Shown piece by piece: positions 50,172-60,471 of a stretch of 64,000 nt of DNA. Every line of letters starts with the position of its first letter. Positions within the stretch are counted from its first letter, which is position 1. The position numbers and the translations under genes were made by a program. The notes beneath the pieces are model-generated. The model did not search any database and had not been told where the DNA came from. It worked only from the letters and a program-made list of their open reading frames with translations. Origin of the DNA: Anaerolineae bacterium. GTDB lineage: Bacteria; Chloroflexota; Anaerolineae; Aggregatilineales; Ch27. The stretch lies in assembly GCA_013178165.1 (NCBI GenBank), contig JABLXG010000011.1:1-64000 (forward strand), written 5' to 3'.

Positions 50172-51533
50172 CTACCCCCGGTCACGCAGATAAGCCGCCG
50201 TCGCCAGCCCGGCGCACACCTGTACGCCGACCAGGCTACGGATGGGCAACACACGGTAGTTAAGCCGGCTTTCCAGGTCAGCGCCCTGCTCTTCCAGACG
50301 GGCGCGCGCCTCCGCGGCGATCTGGCGGATCGCCGGGCTGGCGTTGCCGTCGGCGATCTCGGCTTCCAGCATCCGGGCAAACATCCCCAGCAGAAGCATT
50401 CGGTAGAAGCGGGAGCCGAGCGCGTTGCTGAAGTACTCCGCCTGCGTGGCAGGTCGGTTCGTTTCCTCACTGGTTTGCGCCCACTGGCGCTCAGCCTGGC
50501 GGTAGGCCGGCCCCATCCCCAGGAAAGCGTTGACGGCACGGGTGATCGGTGTCTCCTGGCGCAGGTCAGCCTTAACAGCCTCCATCCGGGCGGTCATCCA
50601 GCCGTCAAATTCGTCCTGCGCGTCCAGGTTCTGCAGGATGGCGTCACGGCGCAGGATATCTGTCGGCGACTGGTCGTTGACGCGGGGATCATCGTAGTAG
50701 GGCAGTTCCACCACCAGGAAGAACGAGCCGTAGCGGCTGGCGTATTCCGCGCTGGAGGCGCCGGATTGCATGGTCTGGGCCGGGTCGGCCACGCCATTTT
50801 TCTCCAGGTAATCGTAGGTATCCTTCGACGAAAGCATCTGATAGATGGCCGGGGCGAAGGTCACAGCGTTACTCATCTCCGGCTCGCCCAGGTCCAGGGC
50901 CAGACCGAACCATTCCGGCAGGGCATGGAAGGTGGGGTACAGCGACTCGCAGCGCTCAGAGACGTAGTAGTACACCCCGCCGAAACCAGAATTGTGCAGG
51001 GAGTAGAGCAGCGTTGGCTTGACCTCATCGATGACACGCATCAGGGCCTGCGTCTCCGGCAGCGGCGAGTTGAACTTGAGCGTTTTGTACTCGATCGGGA
51101 AGGTCCATTCCACCTGGTCAAAGGGAGCCGGGCGGAAGAAGTGGCGGGCGTAGTTGGTGGGTGTGAACGGCCCCTTGAACCAGCCTTCGTTAAGGCGCAT
51201 CCCATCCGCGTCAATGGCCTTGATGAAATGCCAGGTGTAGCCCAGCTCGGCCCGCAGGGCGTCATCCTCGCACAGGCGGCGGCTGAGGTATTCGATCGTC
51301 ATCGTGCCGATCGGCTCGTTGGGGTGCGGACCGCCAAAGATGAAGGCCTGGCGCGGCCCGCCAGCGATGGTGAGCAGTTCAATCGGGTCGCCGCGCCGGG
51401 TTTGCCCAATCGTGCGCAGGCTGGCCAGGCCGGGAAATTCCGCAACCAGCCGGCGGCTGGAGGCGTTCAGTTCGTCAACGGTCAGAAAGGACGAGTAATC
51501 AGGGATATCGCGGGCAATTGCTTGCAGATCCAT
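50172..51533 (-). CDS. M14-family zinc carboxypeptidase-like protein
   Basis: 453 residues from the ATG at 51533 with GGAG ten bases upstream; a start at 51635 would add a non-conserved leader. The zinc ligands appear as His70 and Glu73 in GGPHPNEPIG and His180 in YSLHNSGFGG; the catalytic Glu is in FFLVVELPYYDD. The chain is longer than the 300-residue catalytic domain, with a helical C-terminus. No signal peptide, so it acts in the cytoplasm, possibly on peptides imported by the Opp-type system whose binding protein is encoded next door. Confidence 0.82.
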   Translation of the reverse strand: MDLQAIARDIPDYSSFLTVDELNASSRRLVAEFPGLASLRTIGQTRRGDPIELLTIAGGPRQAFIFGGPHPNEPIGTMTIEYLSRRLCEDDALRAELGYTWHFIKAIDADGMRLNEGWFKGPFTPTNYARHFFRPAPFDQVEWTFPIEYKTLKFNSPLPETQALMRVIDEVKPTLLYSLHNSGFGGVYYYVSERCESLYPTFHALPEWFGLALDLGEPEMSNAVTFAPAIYQMLSSKDTYDYLEKNGVADPAQTMQSGASSAEYASRYGSFFLVVELPYYDDPRVNDQSPTDILRRDAILQNLDAQDEFDGWMTARMEAVKADLRQETPITRAVNAFLGMGPAYRQAERQWAQTSEETNRPATQAEYFSNALGSRFYRMLLLGMFARMLEAEIADGNASPAIRQIAAEARARLEEQGADLESRLNYRVLPIRSLVGVQVCAGLATAAYLRDRG

Positions 51534-51892
51534 CAGGATCGATCTCCAGTTGTCATGTGCGGGATGGCGTTCGCTGACTCGAGATATGCACCGCCATCCC
51601 CCGGCACGCAGGGCGATGAGTGTAGTGGCAGGCAATATCAGGATGATCCGGGGCGATAGGGTTACAGGCGAGCAGCGCCCACCTGATTGCGCTGATTATA
51701 GCATGCAATGCAACGTTATCAGCAAGTTGAACGCGCCCAGACCGAGCAGAAGCTCCGACGACAAGCCTGGCGAACCACAGGCAGGCGGCACAAGTTAAAG
51801 ACGGGGACAACGGGACAGAAACGGGTGGCAAAAGCCAGAATCATGGCGGGGGCGTAGCCAGTGCCACCGCCGCGCCCCCAGCCGTGCCAGCC
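51534..51892. other. Intergenic region upstream of the M14 gene
   Basis: 359 bases without a convincing gene. On the minus strand TATAAT (51700-51695) is a good -10 box for the M14 gene with TTGCTG 19 bases upstream; the leader would be about 155 bases. Short frames here have low-complexity Ala/Arg/Pro composition and no ribosome site. Confidence 0.5.
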
Positions 51893-52741
51893 TTACAGCA
51901 ACCCGTACTTTTCCGCGCCGGCCTTGAGGAACCTGAAGCCCTCTGCCGCCAGTACCTCCGGCCCCTGGTTGGGCGGCCGCCACAGACAGGTGGCCGCCGC
52001 CAGCGCCGGATTGATCGCGGCGAAGGATTCCAGCACCAGATGGCCGTCAAAATGCGCGTCGGCCAGCCCACGCCAGACCTCGTCCCAGATGACCGTACCT
52101 GTGCCCACCAGCCCGCGATGGCTCTCGCTCATGTGGATGTAATCGAGCACATCGGCGGCGTTAACCAGTGGGCGGTAGAAGCCCTCTTCCTCAATGTTCA
52201 TATGATAGGTATCGGCGTGCAGCTTAAGGTTATCCGCGCCAACAGCCAGGACGGTCTCGCGGGCGTCCGCCAGGGTATTGTACAGATACGTTTCGTAACG
52301 GTTGCAGGCTTCCAGGGCCAGGGTGATGCCACGCCGCTTCGCCTCAGCAGCCACGTCGCGCAGCACTTCAACCACCGTCTGGCGTTCCTGCGGCGTGGGC
52401 GGCGCGCCGGTCAGCGTGCCCAGCGAGTAGGCGATGCAACCGCCGAGGTAGTAGCTGCCAACGGCCTCGGCCTGGGCCAGCGCCCGGTACAGGAAGTCGC
52501 GGGCTTTTTCCGGCCTGGTGGGCATATGGGCATCTTTAGGCAGCACCAGCGAGCAGGTGCAGGTGATCCCGGCCTTAGCCAGCGCCGCGCGGTGGGCGGC
52601 AGCGTCGAAATGGTCAGGGTCGAGCAGCGGGATTTCGATCAGGTCAAAGCCAACCCGGCCCGCCTCCGCGATGGCGTGGTTGCCCGCCTCAGTCGTCCAC
52701 TCCCCGATCCAGACAAAAGCGTGAGCGCCAAATTTGACCAT
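51893..52741 (-). CDS. Ketose 3-epimerase (DTE/sugar phosphate isomerase-epimerase family)
   Basis: 282 residues from the ATG at 52741, nine bases after AAAGGA; an ATG at 52747 is too close to it. The metal ligands Glu144 (LALEACNRYE), Asp177 (LHADTYHMN), His203 (YIHMSESHRG) and Glu238 (HLVLESF) are offset by exactly eight from those of Pseudomonas cichorii D-tagatose 3-epimerase (152, 185, 211, 246). It should interconvert free ketoses at C3, for example L-ribulose and L-xylulose or D-fructose and D-psicose. It follows the xylulokinase-like gene by 37 bases, so the kinase probably uses its product. Confidence 0.88.
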   Translation of the reverse strand: MVKFGAHAFVWIGEWTTEAGNHAIAEAGRVGFDLIEIPLLDPDHFDAAAHRAALAKAGITCTCSLVLPKDAHMPTRPEKARDFLYRALAQAEAVGSYYLGGCIAYSLGTLTGAPPTPQERQTVVEVLRDVAAEAKRRGITLALEACNRYETYLYNTLADARETVLAVGADNLKLHADTYHMNIEEEGFYRPLVNAADVLDYIHMSESHRGLVGTGTVIWDEVWRGLADAHFDGHLVLESFAAINPALAAATCLWRPPNQGPEVLAAEGFRFLKAGAEKYGLL

Positions 52742-52778
52742 AGCCATATGTCCTTTCGTCATCCCGGCCCGTCGGAAG

Positions 52779-54287
52779 CTAACCTCGCCCGGCCAGACGG
52801 TGAAAATCCGCTTTCAGCAGCGGGTATAGCCCGGTGAACTGCTCATACAGCGCCTGGTAGATCGCCTGATGATCGGGCAGCGGCGCCGTCTCCGGCCCCA
52901 GCCGCACCACCTGGGCGCAGGCAGCCGCAAACGACGGATAGATACCCGCGCCAACCCCGGCCAGCAGGGCCGCCCCGACCCCGGCCTGTTCGACCAGCAG
53001 AGTCTGGCGCAGCGGGAGGCCAAAGACATCCGCCTGAATCTGCCGCCAGACAGCGCTCTCCGCCCCGCCGCCAGCGGCGATGATCACGCTCGCTGAACCG
53101 CCAAGCCCCAGACTGATCTGCAGCGCCTGCCGCAGGGCAAAGGCCACGCCTTCCATCACCGCGCGGGCCAGGTGTCCCCGCGTGTGGTAGTGGCTGAGGC
53201 CGATGAACGCCCCGCGCGCGGCGGGGTCCATGTGCGGCGTGCGCTCCCCGGCCAGGTATGGCAGGAAGATCAGGCCGTTAGCCCCCGGCGGGATAGCCGA
53301 TGCTTCCTGGCTCAGCAGCGCGTAGGCCCCCGGCGTCCCGCTCAGGCCAGTCAGATCGCGCAGCCAGCGCAGCGATAGCCCCGCCGAAAGAATCGCCCCT
53401 AAGACGTAATTGACGCCCGGCACGGCGTGGATGAAAACATGCAGGCGCGGATCGGTGGCGATTCGACCATCCCCGGCGGCAACCGGCACAAAAACCTGCC
53501 CGCCGCTGCCGGTCGTCACGGAGGCCATTCCCGGCCCCAGCAGGCCGTTGCCGATAGCCTGGGCTGGCTGATCGGCGCAGCCAGCGATCACCGGGATGCC
53601 CGCCGCTAACCCCAGCTCGGCGGCGGCCTCCGGCAACAGCGTCCCAGCCACCGCCGATGATTCCAGCACTTCCGGGAAGATCTCCTCCGGCAGCCCGACC
53701 GCCGCCAGGATCGGCGTAGCCCAGCGTCGCCCGGCGATATCGAACACGCCGCTGCTGGCGGCGTCGCTCACTTCGGTAGCGATGCGCCCGGTCATGTGCA
53801 GCCGGACGTAATCCTTGGGGAAAACCACGCGGTGCGTCCGGGCCAGACGTTCCGGCTCGTGGCGGGCCAGCCAGAGCAGCGTAGCGCCCATGAAACCCAC
53901 CGCCGGGAGTGTGCCCGCCAACCCGGCGTAACGCTCCGGTCCTAGCACAGCGGTCAGCGCCTCGCACTCGGCGGCGCTGCGCTGATCGGCCCAGATGATG
54001 GCCGGGCCGAGCGGTTCGCCCGCCGCGTCCAGCAGCACTGTCCCGTGCATCTGGCCGCTGAAGCTGATAGCGGCGACGTCAGTGCGCCTTGCTGCTGCAA
54101 TGACTTCCTGCGTCGCGCTGACCACAGCTTGCCACCAGGTCTGCGGCTCCTGTTCGGCGCGGTCGGGGGCGGGCTTAAGCACCGGGTACTCCCGCCCGGC
54201 CACGGCCACGATTCCGGCAGATTCGGGGTCAAAGAGCACGGCTTTGGCGCTCGACGTCCCGATATCCAGGCCTAACAGCAACGGCAT
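52779..54287 (-). CDS. FGGY-family carbohydrate kinase, xylulokinase-like
   Basis: 502 residues from the ATG at 54287, five bases after AGGAAGG. The actin-like ATPase fold shows LLLGLDIGTSSAKAVLF at the start, SGQMHGTVLLD (substrate loop typical of XylB), IWADQRS and a glycine-rich ADP loop VIIAAGGGAESAVW. Family members phosphorylate D- or L-xylulose; no xylose isomerase gene is present. Together with the 3-epimerase it could form a side route from L-ribulose via L-xylulose to L-xylulose 5-phosphate. A weak promoter (TTCCAC-N17-TATAGT) lies upstream. Confidence 0.87.
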   Translation of the reverse strand: MPLLLGLDIGTSSAKAVLFDPESAGIVAVAGREYPVLKPAPDRAEQEPQTWWQAVVSATQEVIAAARRTDVAAISFSGQMHGTVLLDAAGEPLGPAIIWADQRSAAECEALTAVLGPERYAGLAGTLPAVGFMGATLLWLARHEPERLARTHRVVFPKDYVRLHMTGRIATEVSDAASSGVFDIAGRRWATPILAAVGLPEEIFPEVLESSAVAGTLLPEAAAELGLAAGIPVIAGCADQPAQAIGNGLLGPGMASVTTGSGGQVFVPVAAGDGRIATDPRLHVFIHAVPGVNYVLGAILSAGLSLRWLRDLTGLSGTPGAYALLSQEASAIPPGANGLIFLPYLAGERTPHMDPAARGAFIGLSHYHTRGHLARAVMEGVAFALRQALQISLGLGGSASVIIAAGGGAESAVWRQIQADVFGLPLRQTLLVEQAGVGAALLAGVGAGIYPSFAAACAQVVRLGPETAPLPDHQAIYQALYEQFTGLYPLLKADFHRLAGRG

Positions 54288-54636
54288 AGCAGCCTTCCTG
54301 AAGTTCCTGCAGGGCGCGTATTCCGGCACTGTGTGTACCCGCACAAAGCAAAGCCTCATAGCGCGGGCCTGCGACAGCTTGCCGATAACTATAGCAAGCC
54401 TGCCCGGCCAGTGGAAAGCCCCCATAAGAGAGGCCGGGAGACTGTCCGGGGCGTTGCGGCGCTGTGGTACTCAGACACCGCTGGCTGCGGGGCTGGCCCC
54501 TCCCCAGTGTGTCCTGCCGCCCCACAACCATGTCAGGCCATCTCTTCACACCGCCGGGCCGGGAATCAGGCTGCGCGGGCCGGAAACCACCCAGCCCGCG
54601 CAGCGATCTGGCAAAAGCAACCGGCTACTGCAGCGG
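54288..54636. other. Intergenic region between kinase and sugar-binding protein genes
   Basis: 349 bases with no gene. On the minus strand TATAGT (54393-54388) is a candidate -10 box for the kinase gene, with a weak -35. It also contains the strong stem-loop at 54571-54603. It suggests that kinase and epimerase form a separate transcript from the araBD-transporter genes. Confidence 0.5.
54571..54603 (-). terminator. Strong stem-loop after the sugar-binding protein gene
   Basis: CTGCGCGGGC (54571-54580) pairs perfectly with GCCCGCGCAG (54594-54603). No T-run follows on the minus strand, so it may protect the mRNA 3' end or terminate weakly. It lies 34 bases after the stop codon. Confidence 0.45.
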
Positions 54637-55614
54637 TTACGAAGCGCGCCAGTACTGGCTGTTCTCCGCGGTGATCACCACCACGCCGGTATCCACGTTG
54701 GGCGGCAGCGGCGAGATGCCCGCGGCCTTCCAGTCAGACACGGACTTGATGAACCCGTTGCGAACCATGTAGAGCATCATCAGGCCCCAGAAGCCCATCT
54801 GCCAGGTACCCTGGGCCAGCGTGGCGCTCAGTTCGCCGCTGTCGATCAGGTCAAGCGTGCCCTCGTCATAGTCGAAGCCGATAATCTTGATCTGCCCGGA
54901 GAGGCCAGCCTCGCGTACCGCCTGCCCGACCCCGACCGCGCCCAGCGCATCCGTGGCAAACACACCCTTGATATCCGGGTTGGCCTGCAGCAGGGACGAC
55001 ATCTGCTGGGCGGCGATGGTCGAGTTGTTCTGGTCATCGATGATCAGGTCGTCAGAGGTCACGACATCCGGGAACTCGGCAGCCAGCGTGTCGATGAAGC
55101 CCTGGCGACGCTGGACATGGTTGAGCTGGGCGGTCACGCTGGAGATCGCCACCTTGCCGGAGCCAACCAGCGGGGCCAGCCAGCGGGCGGCCACTACACC
55201 GGCATAGTAGTTGCCCGTCCCCACAAACGAGTAACGCTTGCTGAGGGGCGAGTCAGCGTCAAAGCAGACCACCGGGATGCCGGCCTCGATAGCGGCGTTG
55301 ATGGGGGCGATGAAGGCATCCGGGTTGGCAATGGTCGGCAGGATGCCATCGGGCTGCTGGCCCGCTACTTCCTCAAAGACGCGGGTCTCGGCGATGATGT
55401 CGTTCTCCGGCGTGCCGGTGTAGATCGCTTCAACCCCCAGGAATTCGGCGGCGTCCTGCATCCCGCGGTAGCAGTCCTTCCAGTAGTCGATGCCGGAAAC
55501 GAACGTGACCATATAGTAGGTCTGCTTCTCCTGGGCCTTGACCGTCTTAAGGGCCGGGAGCAGACCCGACGCGGCTAAAATACTGCTGGCTTTAAGAAAT
55601 TCACGACGCTTCAC
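54637..55614 (-). CDS. Sugar ABC transporter substrate-binding protein (ribose type, CUT2)
   Basis: 325 residues with a Tat-type signal: MKRREFLKASSILAASGL, cleavage after VKA. The mature part is a type I periplasmic binding protein with YYMVTFVSGIDYWKDCYRGM, DGILPTIANPDAF, IPVVCFDADSP and IIGFDYDEGTLDLI. It would bind a pentose outside the membrane and hand it to the permease; an arabinose ligand is inferred from the operon. It is the last of the three transporter genes, 63 bases after the permease. Confidence 0.92.
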   Translation of the reverse strand: MKRREFLKASSILAASGLLPALKTVKAQEKQTYYMVTFVSGIDYWKDCYRGMQDAAEFLGVEAIYTGTPENDIIAETRVFEEVAGQQPDGILPTIANPDAFIAPINAAIEAGIPVVCFDADSPLSKRYSFVGTGNYYAGVVAARWLAPLVGSGKVAISSVTAQLNHVQRRQGFIDTLAAEFPDVVTSDDLIIDDQNNSTIAAQQMSSLLQANPDIKGVFATDALGAVGVGQAVREAGLSGQIKIIGFDYDEGTLDLIDSGELSATLAQGTWQMGFWGLMMLYMVRNGFIKSVSDWKAAGISPLPPNVDTGVVVITAENSQYWRAS

Positions 55615-55677
55615 AGGGAAATCTCCTTTTCCTCTCTAAAGAACGGACGAACAGAGACGTACAGAACCGAACAGGGC

Positions 55678-56694
55678 CTAAGCCTTCCGGCGGGTCGGGC
55701 GGGCCTGGAAGCGCTGGCTGAACGTGTCGAAGCCCACCGCCAGCAGCAGGATGATGCCCATCGCCAGGTTCTGCCAGTAGACCGGCACCCGCAACAGCAC
55801 CATCCCGTTGTTGATGAACCCGACGAAGATCAGGCCGAGCAGACCGCCCAGCACCGTGCCCTTACCGCCCTTCAGGCTGGCCCCACCGATAATACAGGCC
55901 GCGATCAGGCGCAACTCTTCACCGGTGCCTGACCCCGGATCGGCTACCGTAAAGCGCGAGACCGACAGCACGCCGGCCAGCGCCGCCAGCAGCCCCGACA
56001 GCGCGTAGACACCGATCGTAATCCGATCCACGTTGATGCCGGAAAGCCGGGCTGCGTCCGGATTGCCGCCGACATAGTAGATGTTGCGGAATAACGCCGA
56101 ACGGCGCATCAGCACATCCCCGACGAACACCACAAACAGCGCAATCAGGATCAGGTTCGCCACGCCCAGCGTCTTGCCCTGGCCCAGGACAAAGAAGTCC
56201 TGGGGCAGGCTGGCGATGGGAGAGCCTTCTGTGATGGCCAGGCCGACCCCGCGGGCGATGCTCATCATGCCCAGGGTAGTGATGAAGGGGTTGATCCCGG
56301 CCTTGGTGATCAGCAGGCCGTTGGTCAGCCCGGCCAGCGCACCCGCACCCACGCCAACGAGCACCGCCAGCCAGATCGGCAGGCCGCCGCGCAGAGCCAC
56401 CGCCGTCGTCACCCCGCCCATAGCGAAAACCGACCCCACCGACAGGTCAAACCCGCCAGAGACCAGGGCCGCCGTCATGCCGACCATCATGATCGCCGAG
56501 GCCGAAAAGCCCATCAGAATCGCATTGATATTGGCCGAGCTAAGGAAACGCCCGGTCTGCCATTCCAGCAGCAAACCCACCAGGATGATCATCACGATCA
56601 GGGTGAATTCCCGGAAGCGAAGCATCCGCTGCAAGAATCCGGCCACCCCGTCGTAGCCAGCCCTGCCTGTCGCCGCCGCATCGACCTTGCTCAT
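55678..56694 (-). CDS. Sugar ABC transporter permease (RbsC/AraH type)
   Basis: 338 residues with eight to ten hydrophobic helices. CUT2 motifs are SGGFDLSVGSVFAMGGV, GLLITKAGINPFITTLGMMSIARGV, NIYYVGGNPDAARLSGINVD and IIGGASLKGGKGTVLGGLLGL. The ATG overlaps the ATPase stop codon by four bases. It forms a homodimeric channel with the ATPase encoded just before it. Confidence 0.94.
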   Translation of the reverse strand: MSKVDAAATGRAGYDGVAGFLQRMLRFREFTLIVMIILVGLLLEWQTGRFLSSANINAILMGFSASAIMMVGMTAALVSGGFDLSVGSVFAMGGVTTAVALRGGLPIWLAVLVGVGAGALAGLTNGLLITKAGINPFITTLGMMSIARGVGLAITEGSPIASLPQDFFVLGQGKTLGVANLILIALFVVFVGDVLMRRSALFRNIYYVGGNPDAARLSGINVDRITIGVYALSGLLAALAGVLSVSRFTVADPGSGTGEELRLIAACIIGGASLKGGKGTVLGGLLGLIFVGFINNGMVLLRVPVYWQNLAMGIILLLAVGFDTFSQRFQARPTRRKA

Positions 56695-58187
56695 GCCCCA
56701 TTCTCCTGCCCACTGGCATACGTCATGATCAGTTCCTCGGTAGCCTCGCTGGCCGCCAGCTCAGCGACGATCGCGCCCTCGTGCATCACCAGGATGCGGT
56801 CGCTCATGCCCAGGATTTCCGGCAATTCGGAGGATACCATGATCACCCCGACGCCTTCCCGTGCCAGCTGGCGCAGCAGATGGTGGATCTCCCGCTTGGC
56901 CCCCACGTCAATGCCGCGCGTTGGCTCATCGACAATCAGGATGCTCGGCCTGATCGCCAGCCACTTGGCTACCAGGGTCTTCTGCTGGTTGCCGCCGCTC
57001 AGACGGCGCACTTCCTGATCCGGCCCGTAGGTGCTGATGTTCAGCCGCCCGATGTACTCGCGGGCCAGGGCCACCTCCCGCGCCGGCACGACGAAGCCGT
57101 TAGCCGTCACCTGCGCCAGCGACGCCGCCTCGATATTGGCCTTAAGCGCCATATCCAGGAATAGCCCGGCAGCCTTGCGGTCTTCCGGCAGGTAGGCCAG
57201 ACGCAGATTAATGGCATCCTGCGGCGAGTTGATGGTGACCGGACGGCCCTTCAGGAAGATTTCGCCGCTTTCCTTTTCATCCGCGCCGAAGATCGCCCGC
57301 ATCAACTCTGAGCGCCCGGAGCCGATCAGCCCGGCAAAGCCGAGCACCTCACCCTGGTAGAGCGTGAAACTGCAGGCATGCTGCTGGCCAGGCAGGCGCA
57401 GGTTGCGTACTTCCAGCAACGGCTCGCCGCGCCCGGTGCTCTTCTCCGGGTACATGTCGGTCAGTTCGCGGCCCACCATCATCCGGATCACCTCCTCCGG
57501 GGAGGTCTCTACGGTGATCCGCGTGCCGATGTAACGGCCATCGCGCAGCACGGTGATCCGGTCGGAGAGGGCGAAGATCTCGCTCAGTTTGTGACTGATG
57601 TACAGGATGCCCACCCCCTCCGCCGCCAGCCGGCGCAGCAGGGCGAAGAGCGTCTCCGCTTCGTGCTCGGTCAGCGCGGAAGTCGGCTCATCCAGGATCA
57701 GCACCTTGCACTGCCTGGAGAGCGCCTTGGTGATCTCCACGAGTTGCTGGTTAGCCACAGAAAGCGTGCTGACCTCGGCGCGGGGATCGACAGCTACGTT
57801 CAGGCGAGCCAGTTCGCGCCGAGCGTTCTCAAACAGCTCGCCATATTTGACCATGCCCAGCCGGTCAGTCGGCAGGCGACCCGGATAAATATTCTCAGCC
57901 ACCGTCAGGGCCGGGATAACGCTCAACTCCTGATGGACGATGGCGATACCCAGGGCGATTGCTTCCTGCGGGCTGCGCAGGGCGACGGGCTGCCCCTGGA
58001 AGAAGATCTGGCCGGCGTCGGCGCTGTACACGCCGGAAAGAATCTTCATCAGCGTGCTTTTGCCTGCGCCGTTTTCCCCGATCACAGCGTGGATTTCGCC
58101 AGCTTGTAATTCGAGCTGGACATCATCCAACGCCAGCGTGCCCGGAAATTGCTTGGTGATACCTCTGGCTTCAAGTAGCACAGACAT
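56691..58187 (-). CDS. Sugar ABC transporter ATP-binding protein (RbsA/AraG type, two ATPase domains)
   Basis: 498 residues. The first domain has Walker A GENGAGKST, signature LSVANQQ (a normal variant in this family) and Walker B VLILDEPTSALTE; the second has a degenerate Walker A (FAGLIGSGRSEL) with LSGGNQQK and ILIVDEPTRGIDVG. This asymmetry is usual in CUT2 ATPases. The ATG at 58187 is chosen; a GTG at 58196 is possible. It powers uptake of a pentose through the RbsC-like permease. Confidence 0.94.
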   Translation of the reverse strand: MSVLLEARGITKQFPGTLALDDVQLELQAGEIHAVIGENGAGKSTLMKILSGVYSADAGQIFFQGQPVALRSPQEAIALGIAIVHQELSVIPALTVAENIYPGRLPTDRLGMVKYGELFENARRELARLNVAVDPRAEVSTLSVANQQLVEITKALSRQCKVLILDEPTSALTEHEAETLFALLRRLAAEGVGILYISHKLSEIFALSDRITVLRDGRYIGTRITVETSPEEVIRMMVGRELTDMYPEKSTGRGEPLLEVRNLRLPGQQHACSFTLYQGEVLGFAGLIGSGRSELMRAIFGADEKESGEIFLKGRPVTINSPQDAINLRLAYLPEDRKAAGLFLDMALKANIEAASLAQVTANGFVVPAREVALAREYIGRLNISTYGPDQEVRRLSGGNQQKTLVAKWLAIRPSILIVDEPTRGIDVGAKREIHHLLRQLAREGVGVIMVSSELPEILGMSDRILVMHEGAIVAELAASEATEELIMTYASGQENGA

Positions 58188-58217
58188 GGTCTTCACCCGG
58201 CGCCCAGCCGGTGACTC

Positions 58218-59675
<1,458 letters not shown>

Positions 59676-59724
59676 CGTCGTTTCGCTCCTTGAACGCGTG
59701 TGTTCAGCCCGTCTGACGGCAGCC

Positions 59725-60378
59725 TTAGCGCTGCCCGTAGACATTCTGGTAACGATCGTACAGCCGGTCGATATCCGCCTGCGCCAGGGGGATCGGCGTG
59801 CCGATCTGCAGCGCCGCCCAGACGATCGCGGCGTTATCCTCGGTCATCACCGCCGCTTTGACCGCCGCCTCAGCCGTCGGCCCGATGGTGAACACGCCGT
59901 GATTCTGCAGGATGCAAGCCGGGCTTCGGCTGCCGGTCAGTGTCTCCACAACCACCTTCCCGATCTCCTCCCCACCGATCAGGGCGAAGCCGCCGCAGGG
60001 TATGGGACCGCCAAACTCGTCGGCCATAGCTGTGGTAGTGCAGGGGATCTCCCGCCCCAGGATGGCGAAGGCGGTGGCATAACGCGAATGGGTGTGCACC
60101 ACGCCGTTCACGTGCGGCATATGCCGGTAGATGTAGCAATGCGAAGCCGTGTCGGAGGACATCTTGTAATCCCCCTCCACCAGCCTGCCATCCAGATCGA
60201 CGATCACCATGTTTTCCGGAGTGAGATCGGGAAACTTGACACCGCTGGGTTTGATCACCACCAGCCCGGTCTCCGGATCGCGGGCGCTAATATTGCCGCT
60301 GGTCCAGGCGACCAGGTTGTTCTGCGGCAGCAACGCGTGCAACGCGCAGACCGTTTCCCGCAAAGCCTGTAGTTTCAT
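59725..60378 (-). CDS. araD: L-ribulose-5-phosphate 4-epimerase
   Basis: 217 residues from the ATG at 60378 (AAGGGA upstream). Class II aldolase/epimerase marks are VAWTSGNISARD, IKPSGV, Asp76 in SSDTASH, and zinc ligands His95 and His97 in VVHTHSRYA, at the same numbers as in Escherichia coli AraD. TTTAMADEFGGPIPC and LQNHGVFTIG follow. It converts L-ribulose 5-phosphate to D-xylulose 5-phosphate, which enters the pentose phosphate pathway. Second gene of the araB-led operon. Confidence 0.92.
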   Translation of the reverse strand: MKLQALRETVCALHALLPQNNLVAWTSGNISARDPETGLVVIKPSGVKFPDLTPENMVIVDLDGRLVEGDYKMSSDTASHCYIYRHMPHVNGVVHTHSRYATAFAILGREIPCTTTAMADEFGGPIPCGGFALIGGEEIGKVVVETLTGSRSPACILQNHGVFTIGPTAEAAVKAAVMTEDNAAIVWAALQIGTPIPLAQADIDRLYDRYQNVYGQR

Positions 60379-60471
60379 GTGCTGACATCCCTTGAACAGT
60401 CCGAAGCTGGCGGGTGGCCAGGGCGCCGCGTGAACGGCACCCTGGCGCATCAGGTCAGGTCCCCTTGAGGG

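Noticed and set aside
50124-51659. 511-residue plus-strand frame opposite the M14 gene
   Set aside because: No recognisable domain; the minus strand carries the M14 zinc ligands and catalytic Glu.
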